Source: DAOTVD01 sp034437075
GTDB lineage: Bacteria; Chloroflexota; Anaerolineae; Aggregatilineales; J027
Reading direction: 5' to 3'
Length of the DNA stretch: 25,184 nucleotides
Assembly: GCA_034437075.1 (NCBI GenBank)
Contig: DAOTVD010000306.1
Coordinates: 1-25,184 of the forward strand
Shown: positions 7,171 through 15,460 of the stretch, one piece after another
Numbering within the stretch: position 1 is the first letter of the stretch
How the letters are laid out: each line of letters begins with the position of its first letter
The notes under the pieces: generated by a model
Told to the model about the DNA's origin: nothing
Seen by the model: the letters and a program-made list of their open reading frames with translations, nothing else
Databases searched by the model: none
Made by a program: the position numbers and the translations under genes

Positions 7171-7216
7171 CGCTTAGTTTAAGAAAATGTCTTAAACCTC
7201 AACCATAGGTTAAGCG
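7171..7216 (+). promoter_or_regulatory. Leader with two mutually exclusive hairpins (or operator at the start site)
   Basis: Hairpin A: GTTTAAGA (7177-7184) pairs perfectly with TCTTAAAC (7190-7197), loop of 5. Hairpin B: CTTAAACCT (7191-7199) pairs with AGGTTAAG (7207-7214) over 8 bp with one bulged A. They share 7191-7197, so only one can form. A third pairing, CGCTTA (7171-7176) with TAAGCG (7211-7216), could enclose both in transcripts from the upstream promoter. The ribosome binding site AAAGG (7234-7238) follows soon after. Hairpin A could equally be a palindromic protein site at the transcription start. Confidence 0.4.
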
Positions 7217-7247
7217 ATGGTAACCGACTCGTGAAAGGCAGAACCTC

Positions 7248-8312
7248 GTGACGGTACTAATGGAGGTCAAGAACCTCGTCGTCAAATTTCATACTAGCGA
7301 AGGCACCGTGCACGCCGTTAACGACATCAGCTATAAGCTGCACGAAGGCGAGACACTCGGTATTGTAGGTGAAAGTGGCAGTGGCAAAAGCGTCCACGCG
7401 CTGACCATCATGGGCTTGATTCCGTCTCCGCCCGGGCGGGTCGAAAATGGAGAAGTGATTTTCCGAGGACGAGACCTCTTGAAGCTGTCGCGCAGCCAGA
7501 TGCGGTTGGTGAGAGGCGCCGAGTTGGCCATGATTTTTCAGGACCCGATGACATCCCTCAATCCGGTACTGACGATTGGCCGCCAGATCACCGAGGCCTT
7601 GAAATTGCACCTGGGCATGAACCAGGCCCAGGCCAATAATCGCGCGGTCGAATTGTTGGACATGGTCGGCATTCCTGACCCGCGCCGCCGCCTGAAAAGC
7701 TATCCGCACCAGTTTTCTGGCGGGCAACGCCAGCGCATCATGATCGCCATGGCGCTGTCGTGTAATCCGCAGGTGCTCATTGCGGACGAACCCACCACGG
7801 CCCTAGATGTGACCGTGCAAGCCGAGATCATCGACCTGGTGAAGCGCCTGAGCGCCGAAATGGGCATGGCGATGATCTGGATTACGCATGACTTAGGCGT
7901 CGTAGCCGGTATTGCGGATACAATTCAGGTGATGTACGCCGGGCGCATCATGGAACGCGGGCCGATTGATGTGGTCTTTAAGGATGTGCGCAACGCCTAT
8001 ACCTTGGGCTTGTTGACCTCCATCCCGCGTTTGGATCAACGCGGAGGCGGGCGTTTGCAGCAGATCGAAGGCGCGCCGCCCGACATGCGGCAAGAATTCA
8101 ACGGAGACCCTTTCGTGCCGCGTAATCCTTACGCCACCGAACGTTGCTGGAAGGAAATGCCACCCTTGCGCCCAGCGCCAGATAGCCACCCAGACCATTT
8201 AGTGGCCGCGTGGTATGATTTGCGCGAAGAATTGAAGAAAGAACAGGCCGATGCGCCCGCCTCGCAGAGCGCGAGTATCGCCACAGAGACTACGGAACAA
8301 CAAGCAGGCTAA
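7248..8312 (+). CDS. Oligopeptide/dipeptide ABC importer ATP-binding protein, D type
   Basis: A 354-residue cytoplasmic ATPase that powers peptide or other nickel/oligopeptide-class uptake with OppF, OppB and OppC type partners. Walker A is GESGSGKS (residues 41-48); the signature SGGQRQR lies near 158-164; Walker B plus catalytic Glu is LIADEP; the switch His is in WITHDLGVV. The C-terminal extension with PRNPYA..RCW is the usual oligopeptide-family tail that ends in a Cys-containing region. The tail after residue about 325 is a low-complexity Gln/Ala/Ser stretch. The start is GTG 7248, with AAAGG nine bases before it; ATG 7260 lacks a ribosome binding site. It is the first gene of the operon, one base before the F-type ATPase. 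Confidence 0.93.
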   Translation: MTVLMEVKNLVVKFHTSEGTVHAVNDISYKLHEGETLGIVGESGSGKSVHALTIMGLIPSPPGRVENGEVIFRGRDLLKLSRSQMRLVRGAELAMIFQDPMTSLNPVLTIGRQITEALKLHLGMNQAQANNRAVELLDMVGIPDPRRRLKSYPHQFSGGQRQRIMIAMALSCNPQVLIADEPTTALDVTVQAEIIDLVKRLSAEMGMAMIWITHDLGVVAGIADTIQVMYAGRIMERGPIDVVFKDVRNAYTLGLLTSIPRLDQRGGGRLQQIEGAPPDMRQEFNGDPFVPRNPYATERCWKEMPPLRPAPDSHPDHLVAAWYDLREELKKEQADAPASQSASIATETTEQQAG

Positions 8313-8313
8313 C

Positions 8314-9255
8314 ATGAGCACTCACGAACCTACATCCGCCTCCTCTGGGGCACCCATTGTGCAAGTCCGAAACCTGAAAAAGTATTTCCCCATCACCTCG
8401 GGCTTCATCATCCGTCGTACGGTGGATTATGTCAAAGCGGTTAACGACATCAGCTTTGATATATACCCCGGCGAAACGCTGGGCCTAGTCGGCGAATCCG
8501 GCTCGGGCAAAAGCACCACCGGGCGCACGCTCTTACAGCTTTATAAACCCACGGGCGGCAGCGTCATCTTTAAGGACAAAGACCTGACAGAGATATCCAA
8601 CCAGGAAATGCGCGCGGTGCGGCGCGATATGCAGATGATCTTCCAGGACCCGTATGCCTCGCTGAACCCGCGCATGAGCGTGGGGCGCATTGTTGGCGAG
8701 CCATTGATCGTGCATAACATCGGCACGAAAGAAGAACGCCAAGAAAAGATCGCGTCATTGCTCGAACGGGTGGGCCTGAACCCCTATTTCATCAACCGCT
8801 ATCCGCACGAGTTCTCTGGCGGGCAACGTCAACGCATTGGCGTCGCGCGTGCGCTAGCGCTCGACCCCGAGTTCATCGTCTGTGACGAACCGATCTCAGC
8901 CTTGGATGTGTCTATTCAGGCGCAGGTGGTGAATCTGCTGAAAGATTTGCAAGAAGACCTGGGGCTGACCTATCTGTTCATCGCGCACGACCTGAGCATG
9001 ATCCGCTATCTGTGCAACCGGGTCGCGGTGATGTACCAGGGCAAAATTGTTGAGATGGGCCCCACGGATGCCGTTTATGACAACGCTCAGCATCCGTATA
9101 CGAAATTGCTGCTTTCGGCAGTGCCGATCCCAGACCCGACCATTGAACGGCAACGCCGCCGCATGGATCGTCCCGAAGATTTGCGCGCGTATGTCGAGCG
9201 CGAAACCGTCTTTGAGGAAATTGCACCCGGCCATTTTGTGGCCCAAGTTGTGTAA
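8314..9255 (+). CDS. Oligopeptide/dipeptide ABC importer ATP-binding protein, F type
   Basis: A 313-residue partner ATPase of the D-type protein. Walker A is GESGSGKST (residues 60-68), the signature SGGQRQR follows PHEF, Walker B is FIVCDEPISALD, and the H-loop is IAHDLSMI. The KYFPITSGF segment near the N-terminus is typical of OppF/DppF, where the substrate-class signature precedes a short insertion before KAVNDIS. I placed the start at ATG 8314, one base after the preceding stop; a reading frame open from 8251 would overlap that gene needlessly. It is slightly shorter than typical OppF proteins, with the C-terminus ending soon after the oligopeptide-family region. All catalytic motifs are present. 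Confidence 0.93.
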   Translation: MSTHEPTSASSGAPIVQVRNLKKYFPITSGFIIRRTVDYVKAVNDISFDIYPGETLGLVGESGSGKSTTGRTLLQLYKPTGGSVIFKDKDLTEISNQEMRAVRRDMQMIFQDPYASLNPRMSVGRIVGEPLIVHNIGTKEERQEKIASLLERVGLNPYFINRYPHEFSGGQRQRIGVARALALDPEFIVCDEPISALDVSIQAQVVNLLKDLQEDLGLTYLFIAHDLSMIRYLCNRVAVMYQGKIVEMGPTDAVYDNAQHPYTKLLLSAVPIPDPTIERQRRRMDRPEDLRAYVERETVFEEIAPGHFVAQVV

Positions 9256-9273
9256 ACGAAGCTAGCACAGTCT

Positions 9274-10416
9274 ATGACAGCCGACGCACACGCCAAACCA
9301 GTTGATCTGAAACAAGGGGGGGCGCCTGCGCAGCGAAGTACACCGTTACAAGACTCCGTGCGCTTGTTTCGGCGGAATCGCGCGGCTGTTTTCGGCTTGG
9401 TCGTTATCCTGCTGTTTATCTTCGTCGCGCTAACCGCGCAATTGTGGACGGCGGTCGGCGTGATTGATAGCCGCAGTGGGTTCGAGACCTTCCATGTCAT
9501 CAACCCGCCGGGCTTAGATCGTGTGGATGATTTCGCCGACCCCGGCACCTGTGCGCGCGAGGGCTTGCGCCAAACCGAACCATGGTGCGCGCTCTTGCCC
9601 GCCGAAACGCAAGCCCAATATCCGAATCAGTGTAGCGTCAACATCACCCCCCCCGACCAACAATGGTGTTTTGTGCTGGGCTCGGACCGCACCGGGCAAG
9701 ACTACCTGACTCAGGCGGTTTACGGCGCGCAAGTTTCCATCTCAGTCGCGTTTTTGGGCACTAGCGTCAGCCTGATTATCGGCCTGCTGTACGGGCTTGT
9801 CTCTGGCTATTATGGCGGCTCGATTGATAATTTGATGATGCGCTTTGTAGACTTTTTGCTGGGCTTGCCTGGCCTGGTAATTATCATCTTGATGTCGGTG
9901 TTCTTTCGCGAAGTGCAGCGCGAATACCAGGATGCCTCGGGGCTATTAGGGGTTGTTATCGACCTGAATGCCTCGTTGGGGGGGCTGCTGTTTTTGTTCA
10001 TCGCGATTGGATTGCTCAGTTGGGTAGGTATGGCCCGCCTCACACGCGGTCAGGTGCTCGCCTATCGCGAAAAAGAATTTGTAGAGGCCGCGCGCGCGGT
10101 AGGCGCCAGCGATAACCGCATCATTTTTGTGCATTTGCTGCCCAATATCATCGGCCCCTTGTTGGTGGCCGAATCGCTCGCCATTCCCGGTTATATTTTT
10201 ACCGAAGCCTTTTTGAGCTTCATCGGGCTGGGTGTACAGCCTGGTACACCGAGTTGGGGCGCCATGATTAGCAGCGTGCGCGACCTGGGCGGCTTCAATG
10301 CCAACCAGCATATCTGGGTGGTGCCGGGGATCGCGCTAGTAATGATTACGCTGGCCTTCAACTTTTTGGGCGATGGCCTGCGCGATGCGCTCGACCCCCG
10401 TTTGCGCGGGAAATAG
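9274..10416 (+). CDS. ABC importer permease, C type, with enlarged external loop
   Basis: A 380-residue inner-membrane permease of the BPD transport family, about 80 residues longer than typical OppC/DppC. TM1 is about residues 38-60. Residues 64-135 then form an extra external loop with four cysteines (C93, C105, C120, C132), before the usual FVLGSDRTGQDYL motif, where family members have LGTD-GRD. The remaining membrane segments follow, with the ATPase-coupling EAA loop at VEAARAVGAS and IIFVHLLPN. The C-terminus FLGDGLRDALDPR is typical of the family. The four cysteines could form disulphides outside the membrane (inference). It starts at ATG 9274, 18 bases after the ATPase gene, without a clear ribosome binding site. 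Confidence 0.9.
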   Translation: MTADAHAKPVDLKQGGAPAQRSTPLQDSVRLFRRNRAAVFGLVVILLFIFVALTAQLWTAVGVIDSRSGFETFHVINPPGLDRVDDFADPGTCAREGLRQTEPWCALLPAETQAQYPNQCSVNITPPDQQWCFVLGSDRTGQDYLTQAVYGAQVSISVAFLGTSVSLIIGLLYGLVSGYYGGSIDNLMMRFVDFLLGLPGLVIIILMSVFFREVQREYQDASGLLGVVIDLNASLGGLLFLFIAIGLLSWVGMARLTRGQVLAYREKEFVEAARAVGASDNRIIFVHLLPNIIGPLLVAESLAIPGYIFTEAFLSFIGLGVQPGTPSWGAMISSVRDLGGFNANQHIWVVPGIALVMITLAFNFLGDGLRDALDPRLRGK

Positions 10417-10438
10417 GGCCTGCGGAGGACAATGACTT

Positions 10439-11950
10439 ATGCCACGCCGCGTTACACTCGTGCTCAGCTTATTGCTTCTGGCTTCGCTGGCCTGCTATTC
10501 AGATAGCCCGCTGTGGCCTTACGAATTGACCCCCGCGCCCGCTACCAGTACGCCTTTGCCCTTTCCGGATGAAGCCGACCTAACATTGAACATCGGCGAC
10601 CGCGCCTATACGCCCACGACCTTGCGCATGACCACCTTACCCGAACCACTGCGCCCGGACTTAAGCAATAAATCGCCGCAATCGTGCACGCAGGATAGCG
10701 TGGTGGAAGTGCTATATAGCGGCATTACACCCACGAATGAGATTTATCATCTGGTGGATTGTGGCGGTGTGGTGGGTTGGACGTTACAAGGCAATCTCAT
10801 TGGCCCAGTGGCCATCGAAGTCGGCGACCGCGCCCTGACGACCGCCGCCGGGGCTGACGAGAGCGGCAATTTCAAGATCGAAGCGAGCGACCCGCCCTAC
10901 CGCGAAGATGACCCTTTCCGCCAGCGCTTCGATTGCCGCGTGGGGGATACGGTGGAAGTCCTCGCGCTGACGGGGCTGGCTTCGGGCGAATTATATTATC
11001 GCGTGCAATGCCCCAACCCCTTCAACCCCGTGCAGCCGAATGTGGGCTGGGCCGCCGCCGAAACGTTGTTCGGCCCGGTGCGCTTTCAGAACGGCGAGCG
11101 CGGGCTTGTCACCCTGGACGTTGATGCTTTGCCGCTGACCGAAACCCCGGCAGGCGATGCCACAATAGCCACTTGCCAACCCGATGAACAGGTCTTGATT
11201 ACCGATACACCAGCCGAACGCATTGAAGACACGCTCTACTATGAAATCACCTGCGAAGATGGCACGGGCTGGGCCAGCCAGGAATTTATGGTTGGGCCGC
11301 TGCCGTTTGTGTTCGGCGAACGGGTGATGATCACGGTGCCCGGCGTGCGCAATAGCGCCGAAACTGCCGGAGAGCTCGCCCCGCCTGACGCCGCTGACGC
11401 GACCCAGCCCGTCCTGGCCGAATCCCCCACGCCGCTACCCCCCGCCGCCCCGCCAGAAGTTATCCTAACCAACCAACCTGGCCCGCCCCTGCCCGCTGCG
11501 CAAGTTGGCACCTGCGCGGATGCGAGCGTGACGACCATCCAAGATTTCGCGGGCGTAGAGGGCGAACTCTATGCGGAAATCACCTGCCAGGACGCCACAG
11601 GCTGGGTGCCGACCGATGTCCTCTTTGGGCCGGTGGAATACATGCTAGATGAAACTGTGCAGCTTGGCCAAAATGCCGTGATCGGCTTCAGCCAGCGGGG
11701 GTTATTCCTTTCGCGCAATATCTTTGACATCGAAGGCCCCTCCGGCGGTAGCAACGTGATCGCGGGCGCGTGCGCGTTTGACCTGGCGACCCCCAGCGCA
11801 GAACCAGCCAATGCCGAATTGCTTGATATTGGCTACTACCGGAGTGCCACGGGCGAGGTCGTTGGGGTGTTTTACCGCGCCCAATGCGAGAATGCCGATG
11901 GCGAAACCATCCAAGGTTGGATCAATCAAGATCGTATCGGGGTGAATTAA
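10439..11950 (+). CDS. SH3-like-repeat lipoprotein encoded inside the transporter operon
   Basis: A 503-residue predicted lipoprotein. The N-terminus MPRRVTLVLSLLLL leads to a lipobox ASLAC with the lipidated C19, then a Pro/Thr-rich spacer. The rest holds about five related units, each of roughly 80-100 residues, built of short strands and ending in a Tyr-x-x-x-Cys stretch followed by GW and then GP (for example VGWTLQ..IGP, VGWAAAETLFGP, TGWASQEFMVGP, TGWVPTDVLFGP). They look like bacterial SH3-type domains with conserved cysteines. There is no periplasmic substrate-binding fold. GGAGG lies 10 bases before the ATG. Being sandwiched between the C and B permease genes, it probably works with the transporter, perhaps docking on the enlarged permease loops. 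That role is inference; family known, function not. Confidence 0.75.
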   Translation: MPRRVTLVLSLLLLASLACYSDSPLWPYELTPAPATSTPLPFPDEADLTLNIGDRAYTPTTLRMTTLPEPLRPDLSNKSPQSCTQDSVVEVLYSGITPTNEIYHLVDCGGVVGWTLQGNLIGPVAIEVGDRALTTAAGADESGNFKIEASDPPYREDDPFRQRFDCRVGDTVEVLALTGLASGELYYRVQCPNPFNPVQPNVGWAAAETLFGPVRFQNGERGLVTLDVDALPLTETPAGDATIATCQPDEQVLITDTPAERIEDTLYYEITCEDGTGWASQEFMVGPLPFVFGERVMITVPGVRNSAETAGELAPPDAADATQPVLAESPTPLPPAAPPEVILTNQPGPPLPAAQVGTCADASVTTIQDFAGVEGELYAEITCQDATGWVPTDVLFGPVEYMLDETVQLGQNAVIGFSQRGLFLSRNIFDIEGPSGGSNVIAGACAFDLATPSAEPANAELLDIGYYRSATGEVVGVFYRAQCENADGETIQGWINQDRIGVN

Positions 11951-11952
11951 CG

Positions 11953-13230
11953 ATGTGGAAATACATTATCCGACGTTTGTTATTGACCATCCCCATTTTG
12001 TTTGCCATCGTGGCCGTGACGTTTGGCTTTTCGCATGCTTTGCCCGGCGGCCCCTTCGATGCCAGCGGCGAGCGCGAAATGCCCGCCCACATCCGCGCCC
12101 AGCTAGAGCAACAATTCAACCTGGATAAACCCGTGTTTTTTAATTTGCCCAACGACGGACGCGGCAGCGAAACCGCCTGGGGCGAGACACTCACCGTTAA
12201 GGGCCACTCGGACACAGGCTACGAGACAACTACCTTACCCGAAATCCCGAACGCGGGGATTAGCTTGTTTGGCGAATACGAACTGTTGGAAGATGATGCC
12301 AATACGTGTTTGGGGCAGCAACAAGCACCGGGTTGGGCGCTTATCTCACGCCGAGAGGTGTGCGTCGTTACCGGGGGGAATATCAGCCAGATTTTCACGG
12401 AAGTCCAGACCAATTGGTATATCGACATCATCGATGCGCAATTTTGGATTTACCTGGGAAATGTGCTGCGCTTGGACTTCGGCCCTTCGCTGAATGTGGC
12501 CAACATCGACCAGAACAAACAGGTTATCGATGAATTTCGCGAGCGCATCCCGGTATCAATGCAATTGGGCGTGTTTTCGGCGTTGCTGGCCTTCATCCTG
12601 GGGATTCCGCTGGGGATGCTGGCTGCCATTTATCACAATACCTATGTCGATTACGGCGCGATGTTCGCTGCTATTGTGGGGCAATCCATCCCGGCGATTG
12701 TATTGGCCCCAGTGTTGATTCTGATTTTTGCCGTGCGCCTAGAATGGGTGCCCGTTGTGGATACCCAGATATGGCGGCAAGATTTTCGTCTGGAATGGGA
12801 GTTTTTGCAGGATTATATCGCGGCCCTGGCTCTGCCCGTCTTGACGATTGGCACGGGGGCCAGCGCGGGTATCGCGCGCCTGACCCGGGCGACGTTGTTG
12901 GAAGTGCTCAACGAAGATTATATCCGCACGGCACGCGCCAAAGGCATGCGCGAGCGGATTGTGCTTTATCTGCACGCGCTGAAAAACGCCCTGATTCCAG
13001 TCGTAACGGGCTTTGGCGGCCTGTTGGCGGGGCTCGTGACCGGGAGCTTTGTTGTGGAACTCATTTTTTCGATCCCTGGCATGGGGTCAACGTTCATTGA
13101 TGCCGTCGAAGCGCGCGACTATACGACTATTATGGGCGTGACCATTTTCTATTCCACGATTTTAATCGTCGGCAACATCCTAGTCGATATTATCTACACC
13201 TGGCTAGACCCACGCATTCGCTTCGATTAA
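11953..13230 (+). CDS. ABC importer permease, B type, with enlarged external loop
   Basis: A 425-residue permease of the OppB/DppB family, which is usually about 300-340 residues long. The N-terminus YIIRRLLLTIPILFAIVAVTF is the standard first membrane helix and LPGGPFD the usual following motif. After FNLDKP (about residue 60) there is an insertion of about 95 residues with two cysteines (C119, C137); the family pattern resumes at FWIYLGNVLRLDFGPSL. The EAA coupling loop is YIRTARAKGMRERIVLYLHAL, and the end TWLDPRIRFD is canonical. I chose ATG 11953, two bases after the lipoprotein stop; a frame open from 11884 lies within the lipoprotein gene. It is the last gene of the operon; no terminator is seen after it. 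Confidence 0.92.
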   Translation: MWKYIIRRLLLTIPILFAIVAVTFGFSHALPGGPFDASGEREMPAHIRAQLEQQFNLDKPVFFNLPNDGRGSETAWGETLTVKGHSDTGYETTTLPEIPNAGISLFGEYELLEDDANTCLGQQQAPGWALISRREVCVVTGGNISQIFTEVQTNWYIDIIDAQFWIYLGNVLRLDFGPSLNVANIDQNKQVIDEFRERIPVSMQLGVFSALLAFILGIPLGMLAAIYHNTYVDYGAMFAAIVGQSIPAIVLAPVLILIFAVRLEWVPVVDTQIWRQDFRLEWEFLQDYIAALALPVLTIGTGASAGIARLTRATLLEVLNEDYIRTARAKGMRERIVLYLHALKNALIPVVTGFGGLLAGLVTGSFVVELIFSIPGMGSTFIDAVEARDYTTIMGVTIFYSTILIVGNILVDIIYTWLDPRIRFD

Positions 13231-13251
13231 TGGGCGAGTGCTGGCCCCGAT

Positions 13252-13279
13252 TTGTGAATTCTGGCGGAAGATATACAAT
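13252..13279 (+). promoter_or_regulatory. Promoter candidate for the FHA protein and peptidase genes
   Basis: TTGTGA (13252-13257; four of six to TTGACA) and TACAAT (13274-13279; five of six to TATAAT) with a 16-base spacer. It lies downstream of GTG 13238, so if real that codon cannot start the FHA protein, supporting ATG 13316. Confidence 0.45.
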
Positions 13280-13315
13280 AGAAAACGATATTTTAGCCTT
13301 GAAGGTACGGCGCTC

Positions 13316-15457
13316 ATGGCAGCATCTTTTGGTAGATTAGAAATCTATTGGCCGGAAGGCCCCACCGAAAGTTTCGTGCTGACGAAATCGGTGTTTGCTT
13401 TGGGGCGGTCGACGGGTAACGATCTTGTCATCGACCGGCATGGTGTGTCACGTTACCATGCCAAACTCTCCATCATAGATGGGCAAGCCGTTCTGGAAGA
13501 CCTCGAATCAGTCAACGGCACTTATGTCGACAGCCTGCGATTGCCTGGCAGCGAACCGCGCACCCTGCGCGGGGGCGAAGAAATCCAGATCGCGGACGTG
13601 CGCATGATCTATCAACCGCCCGAGCCAGCGGGCGAAACGCTGGGCACCGAATTGGACGATACGGCCATCTTCCAAACCAATGAAGGGCTGTCCGTACACA
13701 TCAACAATCCCGAGATCATTATCATACCGGGGGCCCATGCGCAGTCTGTCGTGCTAATTACCAATACCTCCGACGCTATGCGCGACTATACCGTTAGTGT
13801 AGAGGGTGTGCCCAAGGAATGGGTTCGGCTCGAACGCACCACGGTTCAACTCAATCCTAACGAGCAAACGAAAGTCTTCGCCAGTTTTAAGCCCTTGCGT
13901 CGTAGTGAGACCAAACCCGGCACCTACCCCGTCACATACACCGTGTCGCCCGAGGATGATCCTGAAGCTGGCGTAGTTGTGCACGGTGAAATTGTGCTGG
14001 GGTCGTACAGTGGCTATGGCGTCATGATGGGCACACCGCGCGTAGAGAATAACGAAGCCTTTCGCCTATTTGTGCATAACCAGGGCAACGACGCTCTGAC
14101 GGTGGCTTTCAAAGGGGTCGATCCGCAAAATAAGCTCAACTTTGCGATTGACCCGCCCCGCCTGACTCTAGCGGCAGGCGAACGGCGTTCGGTCTATGGC
14201 AAAATACGCCCGCGCGGCGGTTCTCTGGTGGGAAGCACGCGCGAGTATCGCTACGACATCGTTACCGTAGCCGAGGATCAATCGCGCTTTCAAGCAGCCG
14301 TCACCGGAACATACGTCGCGCAGCCCATGCTACCCAGTTGGGCCGCTACAGTCGCCATTCCGCTGGTGGCGATCCTCGCGATTGCCTTGGTGGCGCTGGG
14401 GGTGATGGCCTTGGGCGATGATGACCCCGACCCCAGCCCCGCGCCAGAAATTTCGGCTTTTGTAGTCGCGCCTTCGGGTGCCGATGCGTACACTGAAGGC
14501 CAACCCGTCACTGTGAACTGGCAAGCCCAGCATACGGACACTGTCTACCTGCGCTACCGCCGTGCAGAAGCGGCGCCGATCATGTTGACGGACGGATTAC
14601 CCGCTGAGGTAGGAACCGGGACGATCATCTTGCCCACTAGCGGCAATCTGATGATCGAGATTGCCACCGCGCCCGACGCAGAGGCCAGCCAGATGCAGGC
14701 CGTCGCTGTCGAGCCCCCTAGCCTGGCCTTTGAGGTTTCGCCACAAGCGCCATTGCAAAACGTGGCCCAAACCTTACAAATCGACTGGGCCACACCACCT
14801 GAGATGGCTAATTACACACTACGCCTGACCATTACACGCGGCGACGATACGCAAGAATACATGCCCGGCCCCAATGACGCGCCCTATGTCGTAGAGTCGT
14901 TTATGCCGATGGAGGCCCCCGTGTTTGTCGAACTCACCGTGATCGGCAATGATAACCTCGAAAGCAGCCAGCCCCAAACATTAGAACCACAACCGGCGCG
15001 CTGTACGACCAATACGACCGATAGCGTCCGTTTTTACCAAGGCCCGGGTGAAAGTTACGTGCAGACGGCAGAAGTGAACGCTAGTGCTATCGATCAGGAA
15101 CAAGTTATCGTCCAATATCGTGACCCAAGCGCGAATTGGCTGCATGTCATCTATGACGACAATGTTCAAGGCTGGGTAAACCAGGCTATTTTCAGCTGCG
15201 CTGGGTTTGCAGTGGCCGATTTACGCGCCGCCCCCGCTAACCTGATTCCCCCAACCGTAACACCCCAACCACCGACCCCAACTCCAATCCCGCAGACGGC
15301 CACACCTCAGCCCCCAACCCCTACCCCCCCGCCTGCTGCGACTGCAACTCCCCTTGACATTCGCCAGGATGAACCAGCCATTCAGCCAACCAGCGCAGTG
15401 CGGTCGGGCGGGGGGCCAACGAACCCAGCACCAGGGACTGCACCCCGGAATCCATAG
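13316..15457 (+). CDS. Transmembrane FHA-domain protein with beta-sandwich repeats, SH3-like domain and Pro/Thr tail
   Basis: A 713-residue protein. Residues about 7-105 form an FHA domain that binds phosphothreonine; the key positions GRS (30-32), SRYH (45-48) and NGT (67-69) are all present. Residues about 125-340 hold Ig-like/NEW3-type beta-sandwich repeats (SVVLITNTSD, WVRLERTTVQLNPNE). One membrane helix lies at about 344-366. Outside come further beta-sandwich domains, an SH3-like domain (about 561-631, ending GWVNQAIFSC) and a Pro/Thr/Gln tail. The NEW3-like repeats seem to be on the FHA side of the helix, which leaves topology uncertain. Start ATG 13316 has AAGG ten bases upstream; an upstream GTG at 13238 lacks a site and precedes the promoter. 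It may read phosphorylation by the kinase-like proteins nearby (inference). Confidence 0.85.
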   Translation: MAASFGRLEIYWPEGPTESFVLTKSVFALGRSTGNDLVIDRHGVSRYHAKLSIIDGQAVLEDLESVNGTYVDSLRLPGSEPRTLRGGEEIQIADVRMIYQPPEPAGETLGTELDDTAIFQTNEGLSVHINNPEIIIIPGAHAQSVVLITNTSDAMRDYTVSVEGVPKEWVRLERTTVQLNPNEQTKVFASFKPLRRSETKPGTYPVTYTVSPEDDPEAGVVVHGEIVLGSYSGYGVMMGTPRVENNEAFRLFVHNQGNDALTVAFKGVDPQNKLNFAIDPPRLTLAAGERRSVYGKIRPRGGSLVGSTREYRYDIVTVAEDQSRFQAAVTGTYVAQPMLPSWAATVAIPLVAILAIALVALGVMALGDDDPDPSPAPEISAFVVAPSGADAYTEGQPVTVNWQAQHTDTVYLRYRRAEAAPIMLTDGLPAEVGTGTIILPTSGNLMIEIATAPDAEASQMQAVAVEPPSLAFEVSPQAPLQNVAQTLQIDWATPPEMANYTLRLTITRGDDTQEYMPGPNDAPYVVESFMPMEAPVFVELTVIGNDNLESSQPQTLEPQPARCTTNTTDSVRFYQGPGESYVQTAEVNASAIDQEQVIVQYRDPSANWLHVIYDDNVQGWVNQAIFSCAGFAVADLRAAPANLIPPTVTPQPPTPTPIPQTATPQPPTPTPPPAATATPLDIRQDEPAIQPTSAVRSGGGPTNPAPGTAPRNP
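15245..15355 (+). repeat. Pro/Thr/Gln-coding low-complexity tract
   Basis: A coding stretch of repeated ACN/CCN/CAG triplets giving Thr-Pro, Gln-Pro-Pro and Ala-Thr units near the C-terminus of the FHA protein. It resembles the stalks of the two minus-strand membrane proteins, but here it follows the SH3-like domain instead of preceding it. Confidence 0.75.
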
Positions 15458-15460
15458 CCG

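Larger units (their letters stand above)
6778..7247. other. 470-base divergent intergenic control region
   Basis: No credible protein gene is found on either strand. The minus-strand half (6778-7020) holds the sigma factor ribosome binding site, a terminator-like hairpin and an imperfect direct repeat. The plus-strand half (7080-7247) holds promoter candidates, a dyad and leader hairpins for the peptide transporter operon. Smaller elements are GCTGCGT repeated at 6917-6923 and 6928-6934 (11-base period) and a short hairpin CTTG/CAAG at 6903-6917. The stretch around 7025-7080 shows nothing I can name. Confidence 0.8.

Noticed and set aside
10439..11950. Lipoprotein as the transporter substrate-binding protein
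   Set aside because: It is built of repeated SH3-like units with GW/GP endings and has no family 5 binding-protein features, although it may still assist the transporter.
13238..13315. GTG 13238 as the start of the FHA protein
   Set aside because: It lacks a ribosome binding site and lies upstream of the promoter candidate at 13252-13279; ATG 13316 has AAGG at ten bases and begins just before the FHA domain.
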